Source: Chondrosia reniformis (Eukaryota; Porifera; Demospongiae; Chondrillida; Chondrillidae). Taken from it: a stretch of DNA of 64,000 bases. Under the pieces are notes generated by a model. It was given only the letters and a program-made list of their open reading frames with translations, had not been told where the DNA came from and searched no databases. Position 1 is the stretch's first letter. The number at the start of each line of letters is the position of its first letter. This document shows positions 1 to 13,000 of the stretch, piece by piece. The position numbers and the translations under genes were made by a program. Where the stretch lies: contig OX359191.1 in NCBI GenBank assembly GCA_947172415.1, positions 868,001-932,000 of the forward strand, written 5' to 3'.

Positions 1-1
1 A

Positions 2-799
2 ACAGGTCCAGAGTGTAATGATCTTAGGAGAGAATTTAACCTTCAGGGAAGAGTCGAAATGGAACAACTTCAATCCTGGAACTCCTTCATCTTGCAAGCT
101 AATGGAAAAGTCTACAAATTTAGCCTTAATCCTGCCCTTTATTACAGAATTGGTAATATTACCGCTACTATAAAGACAGCAGCACAATATCAGGAACAAA
201 GAGATCGTCTGCTATTCCATGAACAGGAACTTCCTGTTTTCAACCTCTGTATTCCATTCCTTCAATTTCCTGCAGCAATTCCACCACTCAGTGCTAGTGA
301 GGCCCGAGAGTGTCTTGTACCCTTGTTGAAGAGTACCAAAGAGGCAATTGATCAGCTTCATAGCTTTGATTTTGCACACTTGGATATTCGTTTGCCAAAC
401 ATTTGTTTCAGGAAGAATGAGGGAGAAAACGTATGTGCAGTATTGATTGACTTTGAACGCGTTAAAGAAAATATAAGGTCACAGAGAATTCCAAGATACG
501 ATAGCTGTTTGTACCGTCGTTTGTATCCACAGGAGGGTCTTTTGACTCTTAAACAGTGTGACTTTATGCAGCTAGGCTGGATGGCAGTGTGGATACTCCA
601 TTTCGACAATGCGCTTGCTGGCTATGATCCACACAAACTGGATACTGCATGGAGGCAAGATCATATTCCATCGAGCACCAGAGAAGACCCATTTATAAAC
701 CAGCTAGTGCGACGTGGAGAATTCTCGGACATTGACAGCAGCACAGTATTTGGAGAAGCCAACCAACTTTCCCTTGAAACAGTACTCCATATACAATAG
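2..799 (+). CDS. Kinase-like C-terminal part of a nuclease/kinase-like fusion protein (5' end outside window)
   Basis: The frame is open to the window edge, so this is the 3' part of a longer gene; the ATG at 59 is internal. The protein is about 95% identical to the last half of the neighbouring copy at 1776-3477. A kinase-type catalytic loop is visible (HLD, then N five residues after the D, in FAHLDIRLPNICF), followed by a metal-binding segment LIDFE where kinases have DFG. This loop form is closer to phosphotransferase/atypical kinases than to ordinary protein kinases. A plus-strand AATAAA lies 70 bp after the stop. The N-terminal nuclease-like half is presumably upstream. Substrate unknown. 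Confidence 0.75.
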   Translation, partial: TGPECNDLRREFNLQGRVEMEQLQSWNSFILQANGKVYKFSLNPALYYRIGNITATIKTAAQYQEQRDRLLFHEQELPVFNLCIPFLQFPAAIPPLSASEARECLVPLLKSTKEAIDQLHSFDFAHLDIRLPNICFRKNEGENVCAVLIDFERVKENIRSQRIPRYDSCLYRRLYPQEGLLTLKQCDFMQLGWMAVWILHFDNALAGYDPHKLDTAWRQDHIPSSTREDPFINQLVRRGEFSDIDSSTVFGEANQLSLETVLHIQ

Positions 800-954
800 G
801 CAGGCAGTCAGTTTGAACTTTACAAATAGATGACTTGATTAAGCTCACGTAAACTCTCTACTGTAATAATAAACTGTTTACAATTGGTTCAAAATTGAAA
901 CACAAACATCTTTATATAAAGTAATTTCAAAAATAAATCATGTAAATTTGAGTT

Positions 955-1395
955 TTGAAGCTATATGACTACACTGTTTAGTTTCCATAACAACAACAGA
1001 TTGCAGTTGAGATATATATTCTTCTGTAACCTGTAGATCGTGCTCCATCTAGTTATAGACAATGAATCAGTAACACCAGTACATGTACTAGTTTCAACTT
1101 CACATACGTACCTCAGCAAGGTCTTCTGGTGGTGGAATAAGACCCTTCTCTTCTTTAATCCTTTCAAGCAAAGTCCTAAAGAAAGGAAGCATCTTCAACA
1201 AACATACAAACTTTCTAGTCCTATACACACACAATGATGTACTAGCACTGTAACCTATATTGGTATTGCATAGTGGGTGTATAATAGTCAAGCATCACAG
1301 GTACTGAATACTCAATCACTACAGTACTCACTTTTGTTTAATTTTAGCTTCATAATATTGTTTCAAATAAATCTCGAGTCTGCAAAACCTTATCC
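955..1395 (-). pseudogene. Duplicated 3' fragment of the SFI1-like gene
   Basis: The minus strand carries a second copy of the terminal exons of the SFI1-like gene, including the exon encoding LLERIKEEKGLIPPPEDLAE with its donor, and the start of the LLKQYYEAKLKQK-type exon end. The long upstream exon is cut off at 1395, where the duplication stops, so this fragment has no gene body behind it. It was most likely carried along when the kinase-like gene duplicated. Confidence 0.8.
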
Positions 1396-1775
1396 AGTTA
1401 AGTTAAGGACCTCAATCTAGTTTGTACATGTTTGACTTTGCTTCTTTTACGACCAGACAAACCAACTCTAAATTCTAGTCCACGGTGTCCGGTCAAGACT
1501 GTTGTAATCTATACATTCAAAGATCCAGTCTGCAAAAGTACCATTTAAAACCATACACCATTAGAGGGAGACATTGCGAGACATGAGTACTGTCTATAGT
1601 CACTTTTCCCACACAACATAAACATCATCCATTTTTCGGTTGATTGCATAATAAGCGATTATATGGAAGGCGAATGAATCCGATTGTTCCAACACCCGCG
1701 TGCACGACTCCGAGACAATGCAGTCGTTCCTCTCTTGAACATTTAGTCTTCGGAGCTATCTTCAGTTGATTTACC
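1396..1775. promoter_or_regulatory. Unique spacer and probable promoter of the full-length kinase-like gene
   Basis: No coding exon is seen. The stretch lies between the duplication breakpoint and the ATG at 1776 and has a more GC-rich, CpG-bearing patch around 1670-1760. No clear TATA box was recognised. Confidence 0.35.
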
Positions 1776-3477
1776 ATGGCCGTAGACCTAGGACTAGAAC
1801 GAAACTTGGACATTGAGTACATGAACTACCGAGAAAGGTTAGTTTCTGTTATTAGCGAAAAGATGTTAGCGTAGACAGAAAAGTGAGTTTACAAGTCAGA
1901 AATAGCGATAAGGTAAATGGGGTAATGTCCTAAGAGACATTATTAATTTAACAGTGACTTCTCTTCTCTACAGGGATCACGCCGCCCAGCGTCCCAAGCT
2001 TATTATAGCGAGCACATCAACAGAATCAAAGTGGTTGAATTTACCTGAAGACATTCTCAGATATGATAATTACTCTGGAATGTACTATGGCGACTTTAAG
2101 GCTGCATTGAAAGAACCAGACCAGCGATATTGCGATCTCAATATTCTTTGTTCAGGTGCTGAGGTCCCTTTGACAGGTAAAGATGATGAAGATGCGTCTC
2201 GTTTCATTGAACTCTGCACTGGTTCACGTGAATGCACTCCTCATTCTGGCGAAAGTGTTGAAGAGTGGGAGAATTTGCCAGATTCACTTTGCCCTACAAA
2301 TGAAAGACCTGATGTATGGATCTCAGAGGGAAGCAATGTTGTCATACTCGTTGCTGAAGTCCACTCGGGAGAAGGACCTGAAGGATATAAAATTACGTTA
2401 AATAAAGAGGTCATTGGGCTTATGACACAGCTGCGTATGCTACGATACCAGTACAACATTAATCAAGTGGTTGGGTTTGTACTTCCTAATAGTAGTGAGC
2501 CCTTTTTTGTCACAAAGGTGACAGTGCGGTTTGAGGCACTCCACTTTCACTATACATTTGAAAGGATACCATCTTTGGAAGATGTGGAAGCAAGTATTAG
2601 GGCTGGGTATCAAGCCAACAAGGATGCTATTGGTCAACTTCAACCCTCTCTCAATCGTATTCGTGCATATCCCATCAAACTAACAGATTCAGAGTGTATT
2701 GAACTTGGGAGAGAATTTAAGCTTGAGGGAATCAGACTGAAACAAGTCCAATCCTGGAACTCCTTCATCTTGCAAGCAAATGGAAAAGTCTACAAATACT
2801 GCCTTAATCCTGCCCTTTATCACAAAATTCGTGATATTGCCGCTACTATAAAGATAGCAGTACAATATCAGGAACAAATGGATCATCTGCTATTCCATGA
2901 ACAGAAACTTCCTGTTTTCAACCTCAGTATTCCATTCCTTCAATTTCCTGCAGCAATTCCACCACTCAGTGCTAGTGAGGCCCGAGTGTGTCTTGTACCC
3001 TTGTTGAAGAGTACCAAAGAGGCAATTGATCAGCTTCATAGCTTTGATTTTGCACACTTGGATATTTGTTTGCCAAACATTTGTTTCAGGAAGAAAGAGG
3101 GAGAAAACGTATGTGCAGTATTGATTGACTTTGAACGCGTTAAAGAAAATATAAGGTCACAGAGAATTCCACCATACGATAGCTGTTTGTACCGTCCTTT
3201 GTATCCACAGGAGGGTCTTTTGACTCTTAAACAGTGCGACTTTATGCAGCTAGGCTGGATGGCAGTGTGGATACTCCATTTCGACAATGCGCTTGCTGGC
3301 TATGATCCACACAAACTGGATACTGCATGGAGGGAAGGTCATATTCCATTGAGCACCAGAGAAGACCCATTTATAAACCAGCTAGTGCGACATGGAGAAT
3401 TCTCTGACATTGACAGCAGCACAGTATTCGGAGAAGCCAACCAACATTCCCTTGAAACAGTACTCCGTATACAATAG
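1776..3477 (+). CDS. PD-(D/E)XK nuclease-like plus kinase-like fusion protein, 521 aa
   Basis: Two exons: 1776-1837 (good start context ccATGG) and 1974-3477, joined across a GT..AG intron in phase; the reading frame runs upstream of 1974 only through the acceptor tract. The N-terminal half (about 22-260) contains PDVWI (D134), a hydrophobic strand and EVHSG (E149, H151) followed by a helix with K and Q residues, the spacing expected of a PD-(D/E)XK nuclease fold with H in place of the usual K. The C-terminal half (about 270-521) has GKVYK, the loop HLD(372-374)xxLPN(379) and D396-F-E. Nuclease-kinase fusions of this sort are known among Crinkler-type effector proteins of eukaryotes; that link is inference. 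It ends convergently 138 bp from the stop of the SFI1-like gene. AATAAA occurs about 70 bp after the stop. Confidence 0.8.
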
Positions 3478-4073
3478 GCAGGCAGTCAGTTTGAACTTTA
3501 CAAATAGATGACTTGATTAAGCTCACATAAACTCTCTACTGTAATAATAAACTGTTTACAATTAATTCAAAATTGAAACACAAACATCTTTATATAAAGT
3601 AATTTCAAAAATAAATCATGTAAATTTGAGTTTTGAAACTATACGACTACACTGTTTAGTTTCCATAACAACAACAGATTGCAGTTGAGATATATATTCT
3701 TCTGTAACCTGTAGATCATGCTCCATCTAGTTATAGACAATGAATCAGTAACACCAGTACATGTACTAGTTTCAACTTCATATATGTACCTCAGCAAGGT
3801 CTTCTGGTGGGGGAATAAGACCCTTCTCTTCTTTAATCTTTTCAAGCAAAGTCCTAAAGAATGGAAGGATCTTCAACAAACATACAAACTTTCTAGTCCT
3901 ATACACATACAATGATGTACTAGCACTGTAACCTATATTGGTATTGCACAGTGGGTGTATAATAGTCAAGCATCACAGGTACTGAATACTCAATCACTAC
4001 AGTACTCACTTTTGTTTAAGTTTAGCTTCATAATATTGTTTTAATAAATCTCGAGTCTGTAAAACCTTATCCA
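2679..4073 (+). repeat. Tandem segmental duplication, right copy
   Basis: Partner of 1-1395. This copy keeps intact flanks on both sides (full kinase-like gene to the left, full SFI1-like gene to the right), so it is probably the source copy. Confidence 0.9.
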
Positions 4074-7000
4074 CAATCATATTTTTACACTTTCTGTCAG
4101 AAGTGGGGAATTTCCCCTCACAAGTGAGAGAATGGTTTTGGGAAGGAGACTGTGTAAGCTCCTCTTTTAACCTCACTGATTTTACTGACAAGTTCAAATC
4201 ATCCCTTGATGACATGTGTGGTTGGGCACCTTTAAATTCAGTCTCCATTGTTGGTTGAGGATGCTCATGATAATCTTTTGGGTCAGCGTAAGATAGCGAG
4301 AGCTTGGAATGCATGGATGTGTTTCTAACTGGTGGTGATGATAAAGTGTTGTTACTCTTAGGCTTAAATAATTCAAGGAAATCAGGGATTTTGGGAGAAG
4401 GATGAATAAGGAGATTACCAATGTCAAGATTGCTTGACAGTTCCAGAGTGCCAGGAGATGGTGATTCTAAAACTGAAGACAGATGACTGCATGTGTCACT
4501 TCAACTTAAAGTATTATACCATTGTCATAAAATGTGGTTACCTCTAGTGGTTGGGTTGATGGGCCTCACTTGACTGTCACATGACCTAGCTTTTGCCCAT
4601 TTCCTCCAGTGCTGGACACAATTTTTGATTAATCTACTTTTTCTCTATAACAGCACGAACCATTTTAAATATATTCCTATGTCAATCTACATACATTCAC
4701 TGTATATGCATCTTTATTATATCACTAGCCATTCATAAAGTTACCACATTCATTTTACTACAGTTCTCCTGGCAGACACAGCTTATGATAGAAGTGGTTA
4801 AATTGGCAAACCTGAAATGTCTCATACAGCAAGTCTTGGTCATTTCTCAGGCATATATCATTGTAATACTACAATGGAAATATGTGTATTCAAATACTGA
4901 AGTTGCAAGTCAGATGACAATAGTACATTAATCTTATATATAGGCCAGATCATTAGATTACCAATATGAATATTAAAATGAAGTCAACTCTATAATGTGA
5001 TGGCTAAGTAGCTGGTACAGCAGTACCTCCATCCAAGTCATCACTCCAATCTTGACCAGTCTGTGCCTGTAACCCTCTAAGGCCACATCATAGCAAGCCT
5101 TCTTCCTTCTCTTGTCTCTTGTATACACCACCCAGCCATACAAACACTATACATGCAGGAAATCTCATGCTGAATTGAGCGACCGTCACTGCTACAGTAT
5201 GAAGGGTCTAAGGATTTAAAGAATTTCCAGAAAGACTTCCAGGGTCACTGATGAAGGGTGGTATTCCCCAAAAACAGCTACAGCTGTCTGTCCCAGTGCT
5301 AGGTTTAGTTCACACTGGGCATTTACTGTAGTATTTAGGAAATTGTGTTATAGATTATATATACTTTTTAGAGTTTAGCTAGATGAAGTGTAAGTGTATG
5401 GACATTTGTATAACATGATATATACACTGGACTTCTAGTTTGTTCATGTGTGACCTTTCTCTTCAGATTACAGCTCCACTGCCCCAGTGCCACTTGTGTG
5501 TTCTTTTTCTCAACAAACCTGTCAGACAACTGGGAAGGGGAGGGAGGCCAGTGTATTAATAATATTTGGACATGAAATTACATATTCAAGGAACTATAGT
5601 CTCCTATATAGCTCAGTGCAGTGGATTGATGTGTGAGAATTGTCATTTGTGTCAGGATAATTGGATGATGTACGTACATCCTTTTAAACTTTACCTTTAC
5701 TCTCCAGTTGCAATAGCATGCAGAGGTTAATCTTATTCGCCTGAACCAAAGACACTTTTGCATAAGAACCTACGTACATGGAGAGGTCAAACCTTCTTAA
5801 TTCCTGTTTCAAGTGTTTAATTTAATTTACGATAAGTGTCCAATAGTGTGTTAAAAGTGATTGTCTCAATATAGTATATTCACCTTCTTGTGTAGCTGAA
5901 GATGGCGACATTCAGAGAAGGCATTTAAGGCTTTTCTTTTCAAACACTTGATGTAGTGTTTATCAGCCAAATTGAGCTTGAATCTCTCTACAGTAATTTC
6001 TCTAGTATGATCCTGCCAGCCTCTAAATGCTCTCTGCAGTGTACCTAAAGATAATGTATACTGCAGTTCATAATAAACTTACCCTATCTACATATATACA
6101 GTAAGCATGTGTGGACATTAATAGCAAATTTGCTTGTAGAGTTGTAAATTTATGTACATTACATACATACCAGGGTTTCACAGAAGATCAAGATAAAGAA
6201 AAAGACAAAGACTCCCAGGATCACTGATGAAGGGTGGAATTCCCAGAAACGGCTGTCTGACCCAGTGGAGAAGAAGATGAAAGAAGGGAAAAGAAGGAAG
6301 AAAAGACTACTGTATCTTCATCCAAAGCTCTCTTCAGGTTTAGTTCCCCTATAGGCTCTTTTACAGAATAGGCATAGCATGTAGGAAAATGATATCTTAG
6401 ATTTTTCATTTGTATTAATTACAATGTCATTGCATGTGGAGAAAATGTTTAAGAAGAAAAAATTGTGTGAAATAAGCTCACCTACTATCAGTAACGTATG
6501 TGTATTGTATTAACTGCTAGCTATACCATCACAGTAATAGTAAAGTAATAAGCGAAATGTGTAGTTGTTGCAGTCATTATGATAATGACGGTTCTGAATA
6601 TTTACACCTGTGTTTGTCAACAGTGATACTGTGGAATGACACAATGTCAACTCATCTAGAGTGGGATCCATGAGGATATTCCTGTAATTAGGCCCTCTAC
6701 AGCTTATCTCATGTCTCTTAAATCATCATGACTACAGTTTCAAATGTGGTAACATCTGATCTTAGGTAGGTGTAGGTACCTTGGGACAGGATAGCTGTCA
6801 CTTCACAACACCTATTCTCTTCTCTGTGCTTCTCTTCCAGTGAACAAACATATTGCCTTCTCCAAATAATGAAGCACTTTAAGAATTAAAAGAAAGTAAG
6901 TAAACAGGTTAAATACGTACCTATCATAGCAACCTTCATTTAATATATGGATAGAGTTACTCCTAATATGTACGTGCATACATAAGCGGACTATTTAGTA

Positions 7001-10000
7001 TATAGAGGTACTGCACTTTACATATACATACAGTTAATAGCAGCCTTAACTTAAAGTTTACTGTTACTATACAGTTGATATGGGTGTACCTTTCTCAGTT
7101 GATGTTCACGGAACACGTTTCCTGCATGCTCTTCTCTAGCCTTACACTGCTTGATAAGTTCAACATTTTCTTTCCACATCAGTAAGGCAGACCTGTTGAC
7201 ACAAAAACTAAAGCTCATATTCAGACACAACTAGAGTGATAAACTAGTTTATTCACATTCAGCTCCAACACATTCATATACCAGTACATGTACCATAAAC
7301 GTTGTCATTTTATTCTATAGATATTTGTGTATTTTCCTTTCCAATTTCATACACACCTTGTGAGTCTCCCCCAATAGACCCTTCTGGCTTCATTTAAAAT
7401 GGCCTCCTCTTGTAGGATAATATTGTGTAATGCCTATATGTATAAAAGTAGAGCAATGAAGGACTACTGTACACAGAGTATATGTATGTAACTAGATATT
7501 GGCGTACCTTCCACGTATTGAAAACACTTTTCTGTAGAGAAGCAACACGCAAACGAATAGCAAGGGATGTGGAAGACATCTTGTCTCTTCTATGAGAGAT
7601 GTACTACACAGATAAATATGATTAACACAGTAGAAAAGCTAACACAGTAATAAACCATATTAAAATATTAGCATACATAATACACATACGTGTGAGTCAT
7701 TCCATTTTGATTAATATTGTTACAGCCTGTAATGCACTACTTCAGTGATCACATATATAAACATAGTATACCTTCATCCAGCCACTCCATGCTTGGAACA
7801 ACAAGTGTTTCTTGTACATCAAGACTGCCTCTTCTTCTTTAAGTCTTCTGTGATGATAGAAATGCACTTCACATGCAGAACATGTAATTATCTATCATTC
7901 AGTATCAGTGTCAGTCTATAGATTAGTTAGCCAAGTATCACCTCACACTCACCGCAGCCTGACCAACCTCCAGTGCGACCTCCATTTTAAGAAGGCTCTA
8001 GCCAAAACAGAGGTGTTAACTCTTCCAGCTACTCGAGACTATAAACACACAATATTCACATTACTTTACAATAAGGTAATGTACAGTGATATACTCCAGT
8101 ATTGTGTATGACTAAAAAACACAGTAACTACGTAGCAATATTCACCATGGCAACAAACATAACCATGGCAACATGCTTCATACTACTCACCTCAAACAGT
8201 TTCAGTTTCTTAGTTGTTCTCATGTGATGTAGCCATTGCGTGAGTGTTCTCCTCAAAACTGCTTCATTGTCATGCATAACAGCCTGTATGGCAGCATTAT
8301 GTCATAAGTGTACTCAGAGAAGAGGTACATATTGGAGTAGTATCTGGGTACTGACCATTCTTTCCAACATCCTACAATCTTGTCTGTGCGAGGTGGCTCT
8401 CATCCACGTATAGAACCCCATAGCAAGAAGTGTTTCCCTACATAGGAAGCAGCTTGGATCATATAATGGCATAGCTGCAAGCTAGAGGTACTGTACTAAC
8501 TACATTAGTGTATACATATATATGTACTGTAAGTATGTATAATTGTGTGGTATTACATTAAATGTACGGTATATAGCAATTCAGTATATGAATAATCAAT
8601 ACAATGTTTTTCTTATATGCTCTACTTTAGAGTAAAGGCCTATAGGGAACTAAACCTAGTGAGATCTTTGGATGAGGATACAAGAGGTTCTCCTTTTCCT
8701 TCTTTTCTTCTCTACTGGTCCATCCATAGAATGTGTACACATGCATATGTCATCATCAGTGGTATTCTAGAATGTCATGTTATACCCTCTAAAGTCTGTT
8801 GCCGTTTGGTGCAACTCCTTCTTGTAACACTGCATCTCATGAAACTTCTTCCAACCATTGAAACACCTAACATTATATACACAAACACGGAGCATTGTAA
8901 AATGCTAACATGATTCACTAAACAAACGAGTGCATTACCAAATGTACACACTTTACTCATGTACCACATACTGCAGATATATATTACTTGTATGTATGTA
9001 CAGTATATTAAACAATACACAGCATATATATTATACACATATATACTGTATACTATATATGTCAAAATGTGCAGTACATTGTACGTAAGGATTCCTTCTA
9101 ATATCTTTTAAGTGATTCATCTTAAGATTTTGGAGTGTCTAGAAACGTAGTTGGCCTTTCTTCTCTGCAGATATTTTGACCCTGAGGGTCTTATTCAGCG
9201 ACAGTAAGATGAACCACTCAAAAGACCTTATACTGTAAGTATGTACATACATACCTCTTCTGAGCATATGTATGGAGGCACGTACATTATGTATGGAGGC
9301 ACGTACATTATGTATGGAGGCACGTACATTATGTATGGAGGCACGTACATTATGTATGGAGGCACGTACATTATGTATGGAGGCACGTACATTATGTATG
9401 GAGGCACATATATTATGTATGGAGGCACGTACATTATGTATGGAGGCACATATATTATGTATGGAGGCACATATATTATGTATGGAGGCACGTACATTAT
9501 GTATGGAGGCACGTACATTATGTATGGAGGCACATATATTATGTATGGAGGCACGTACATTATGTATGGAGGCACGTACATTATGTATGGAGGCACGTAT
9601 ATTATGTATGGAGGCACGTATATTATGTATGGAGGCACGTATATTATGTATGGAGACACGTATATTATGTATGGAGGCACGTATATTATGTATGGAGGCA
9701 CGTATATTATGTATGGAGACACATATATTATGTATGGAGACACGTACATTATGTAAGCACACAAATATTCTTCTTGACATACATTACTAAAGTCTTCCTC
9801 TGCAAGAAAATGTCTGCCCTCATGATTAACATCTGCATCGGATCAGTAATACAGGTCAAACATACATACGTACATAATGATCACGTCGTATTAATACCTT
9901 CTCCTGTCTCATCTGATCTCTGAAGACCTTCCAGTGAGACACCACTTTACAAAGTAACCTCACTCTAAGAGTAACATACGTACACTGCAACATAAGTATA

Positions 10001-13000
10001 CTCACAAGATCAGTGTCATGTGAATATCACATGACCGGTATTTGATTTCACAGGATATTACGTATAATTTAGCAGGCATATTTTAACATGTTAAAATAAA
10101 TTTCACAGGTTTGTGGTGTACATTTACATATGTAGTATTCAGGTTACCATGGTATACCTGTAATGGCTGTTGGCTTTTCTAGTCTTTGGAATTAACTTCT
10201 TTTCTTCGGCAACTTCCAACTGAAACATCCATCTTCTCCAGTGGACTTGCTGTACCTGTAAACATTGAGTAATACTCTTGTATAGTTAACAATTTCATAT
10301 CTACTTGTCCCATACACGAGTATCACAGTGTGTTTGTGCCGCTTGAAGTCTTCTCCTCTGCAACTGTTTAGTTTGGCAGTCCAGTCTCATCTTCTGCAAG
10401 GCTCTCCTCTGTGGACAAGAAGAACAGTCAATACAGCATCTCATACCAGCCTTCTAAATATTCAGTTTCTAAGTATGTGATGTGTGCCTATACTCTTATA
10501 CATAATATATATTATACATTGTATAAACTCAATGCGTTCATTGGAGCTACACACACTATAAATTTGACACATACGTACGTACAACATTTGCATAGAACTG
10601 CTACCTTTAGTCCAATTTGGTACCAAACGCTGGCCTTTTCCCTTTGATCCTTTCTAAAGTTGTTCAGACTAACAACTAAAGAACTTCAGTTAGGGAAATC
10701 ATATAGTTACACTAACAGAACAATAACATATGCAATGTAATATTATTAGCTGAAATATTATTTGGTACAGAGTAAATGTTAAGAATTTAAGACTTTCTTG
10801 TTATGTAACTGAAATTTCATTTCGATTCATTTCCACTACATACATACGTACACATACGTATATGTAGATGAGGGTTAGATGTGGTGTGGATACAGTATTT
10901 CCATCTCATAAAGATCCTCCTCTTCTGTGCTCTGCTCCCTCTGTCTATCATCTCCTGCCTGTGTTGTCTCAGCTCAGCCGCTCTCATCATTCTCTTGTAC
11001 CAGAGAGAGAGGAAGGAGGCGAGGAGATTCCTCTGATAGTGCTCACAGGAATGAGCTGTGGAGGACAGAGTGATAACATGTAGAAGAGAGAAGACTGTTA
11101 CATTAAAACAATAAAAGTTAACAATTATATATAATGTACAATTAGTATATTTGATAGCATTAGCAACTTACTACATATGCAATTATGCAATAATAATGAT
11201 ATACATACATATATGAATCGTTATTAATACATAATTGCACCTGCCCACCTTTAAGTATGTGACTTTCTCTCCTCTGTTCCATAAAGACTCTCCATCCCTC
11301 AAAACACAGCGCAATCCTTCTTTTGCTACAAAACTGTACAGCAGCTGATGATAACTTCTTCTCTTCAACCACAACTGAATATCTTCCCTTCCACACAATC
11401 CAGTACTAACAACAACATAACAATTTTATTGGTCAGAAGATCACATGACTGAAGATAAGTAGCTCTCTAGTACCCGATTAAGTAGTTGCTTGCTATAGGA
11501 GAATGTTGCAACTTCTTCACTGTATTTCTCTTGTCTTTTCTCTTCCAGTGCTTCCCTCCACCATTGCCACATCAGCCTGGAGGAGAGAGGGGAGAGGGGA
11601 GGGGAGAGAACTTGGGGTCAGGGGGGCAAAATGAAATTTTCAAAATATAGGGGACAATGGTATGAAGGTGTCAAAGCAGTTTAGGGGGTTCCCAAAAGTG
11701 AGGGGGGCAGGGGGCAAATGCCCCCTGCCCCCCTCTATGCAGCCCTGTATAACAAATATCTCTGTACTGTGCACATAAACTGTAACGTATATATGTACAT
11801 TATACATACCTCAGTCTGGCATGACTGGCTACATCAACTGCCTGCCGGTTGAGTGTCTGTTTGGCCCTACAGAGGTGCCGGAACAAGACCCACCCGTCCC
11901 AGACAACCTTTAGCAGCCTGGTGTCATAGTACTGGACAGCTCTGGTAGTCTTTAGAGCCTTTCTCCTTCTTCTCTCAATGTAGTCTCTCCAGGAGCTCCA
12001 GCACTTTGACCAGAGTCTAAACCTACGTGAATAAGAGATGAGAAATGAAAAGTACAGCCTTTACAAGTATGATGGAATATCAAGCTAAAAGTGTGAAGAT
12101 CAATTATTGAAGACTCAGTGAATGGAATAGCATGGATGGATGGAGCCAGAGATGGTGGACGGAACCAGAGATGGTGGACGGAACCAAAGATGGTGGACGG
12201 AGCCAAAGATGGTGGACGAAACCAGAGATGGTGGACGGAGCCAAAGATGGTGGACGGAGCCAAAGATGGTGGACGGAACCAAAGATGGTGGACGGAGCCA
12301 AAGATGGTGGACGAAGCCAAAGATGGTGGACGGAGCCAAAGATGGTGGACGAAGCCAAAGATGGTGGACGAAGCCAAAGATGGTGGACGAAGCCAAAGAT
12401 GGTGGACGGAGCCAAAGATGGTGGACGGAGCAAGAGAACAGTAGATGGGAAAGATATAGTTGCTCTTGGTACCTGTTATGACAATCTGCTCTAATATTTA
12501 GCTTCCATTCAACTCTTCCCTCCCAGAAACTGGAGTACCACATTTGAAAACATCTCTTCTTCAACTTGAGGGAGAGTATCTTTCTAATTAAGAGAACGTC
12601 AAACATGCAATAACTGTAACTTGCAGGACTTAATTATGATTGTTAAACCAGGATATTTATAGGAGTCATTCCACATTGTGGACTACAATATGGTATTATG
12701 AACATACAAGGTCTGGCTAGTGAGACTAACCTAGCCTTATTTGGCGGTAACCTCCCAAAAGTCTTCTTTAACCAAATGTAAGCACACTTTCTCACAAGCA
12801 CACTATGAATTATAAAAAATATATTTATGATTAACAGTTTATACATACATCTGACAAATTAAGATTGAAAAAGACTGATTACCGATGTATTGGTTTCAAT
12901 TGATCTATATGTATACACAGTAATGACTGTAATATTGAAAACTATAATACAAACTAATAATAATATAAATATAATATTAAAAATGTAACTCATATTACTC

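Larger units (their letters stand above)
1..1395 (+). repeat. Tandem segmental duplication, left copy
   Basis: Bases 1-1395 align without large gaps to about 2682-4073 (offset roughly 2.68 kb), including the kinase-like coding end, its 3' flank and the last exons of the minus-strand SFI1-like gene. Similarity ends sharply at 1395, just after an AAAACCTTATCCA match. The left limit is outside the window. Confidence 0.9.

Noticed and set aside
1954..1973. Upstream start for the kinase-like gene at 1954
   Set aside because: It would be a GTG and the bases are a pyrimidine-rich acceptor (ctcttctctacag). An ATG exon at 1776-1837 with a good donor joins in phase.
5578..5763. Minus-strand open frame of 61 codons between SFI1-like exons
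   Set aside because: No Trp-centred repeat, no matching splice sites, and flanked by better exons at 5.1 and 5.9-6.05 kb.
9139..9790. Four long open frames of 171-213 codons on both strands
   Set aside because: They consist of the 21-bp minisatellite, which happens to lack stops in several frames.
11952..12606. Six overlapping long frames around 12.1-12.6 kb
   Set aside because: They are translations of the 19-bp minisatellite. Only the ends (near 11.82-12.02 and 12.50-12.59 kb) hold true SFI1-type exons, in a different reading.
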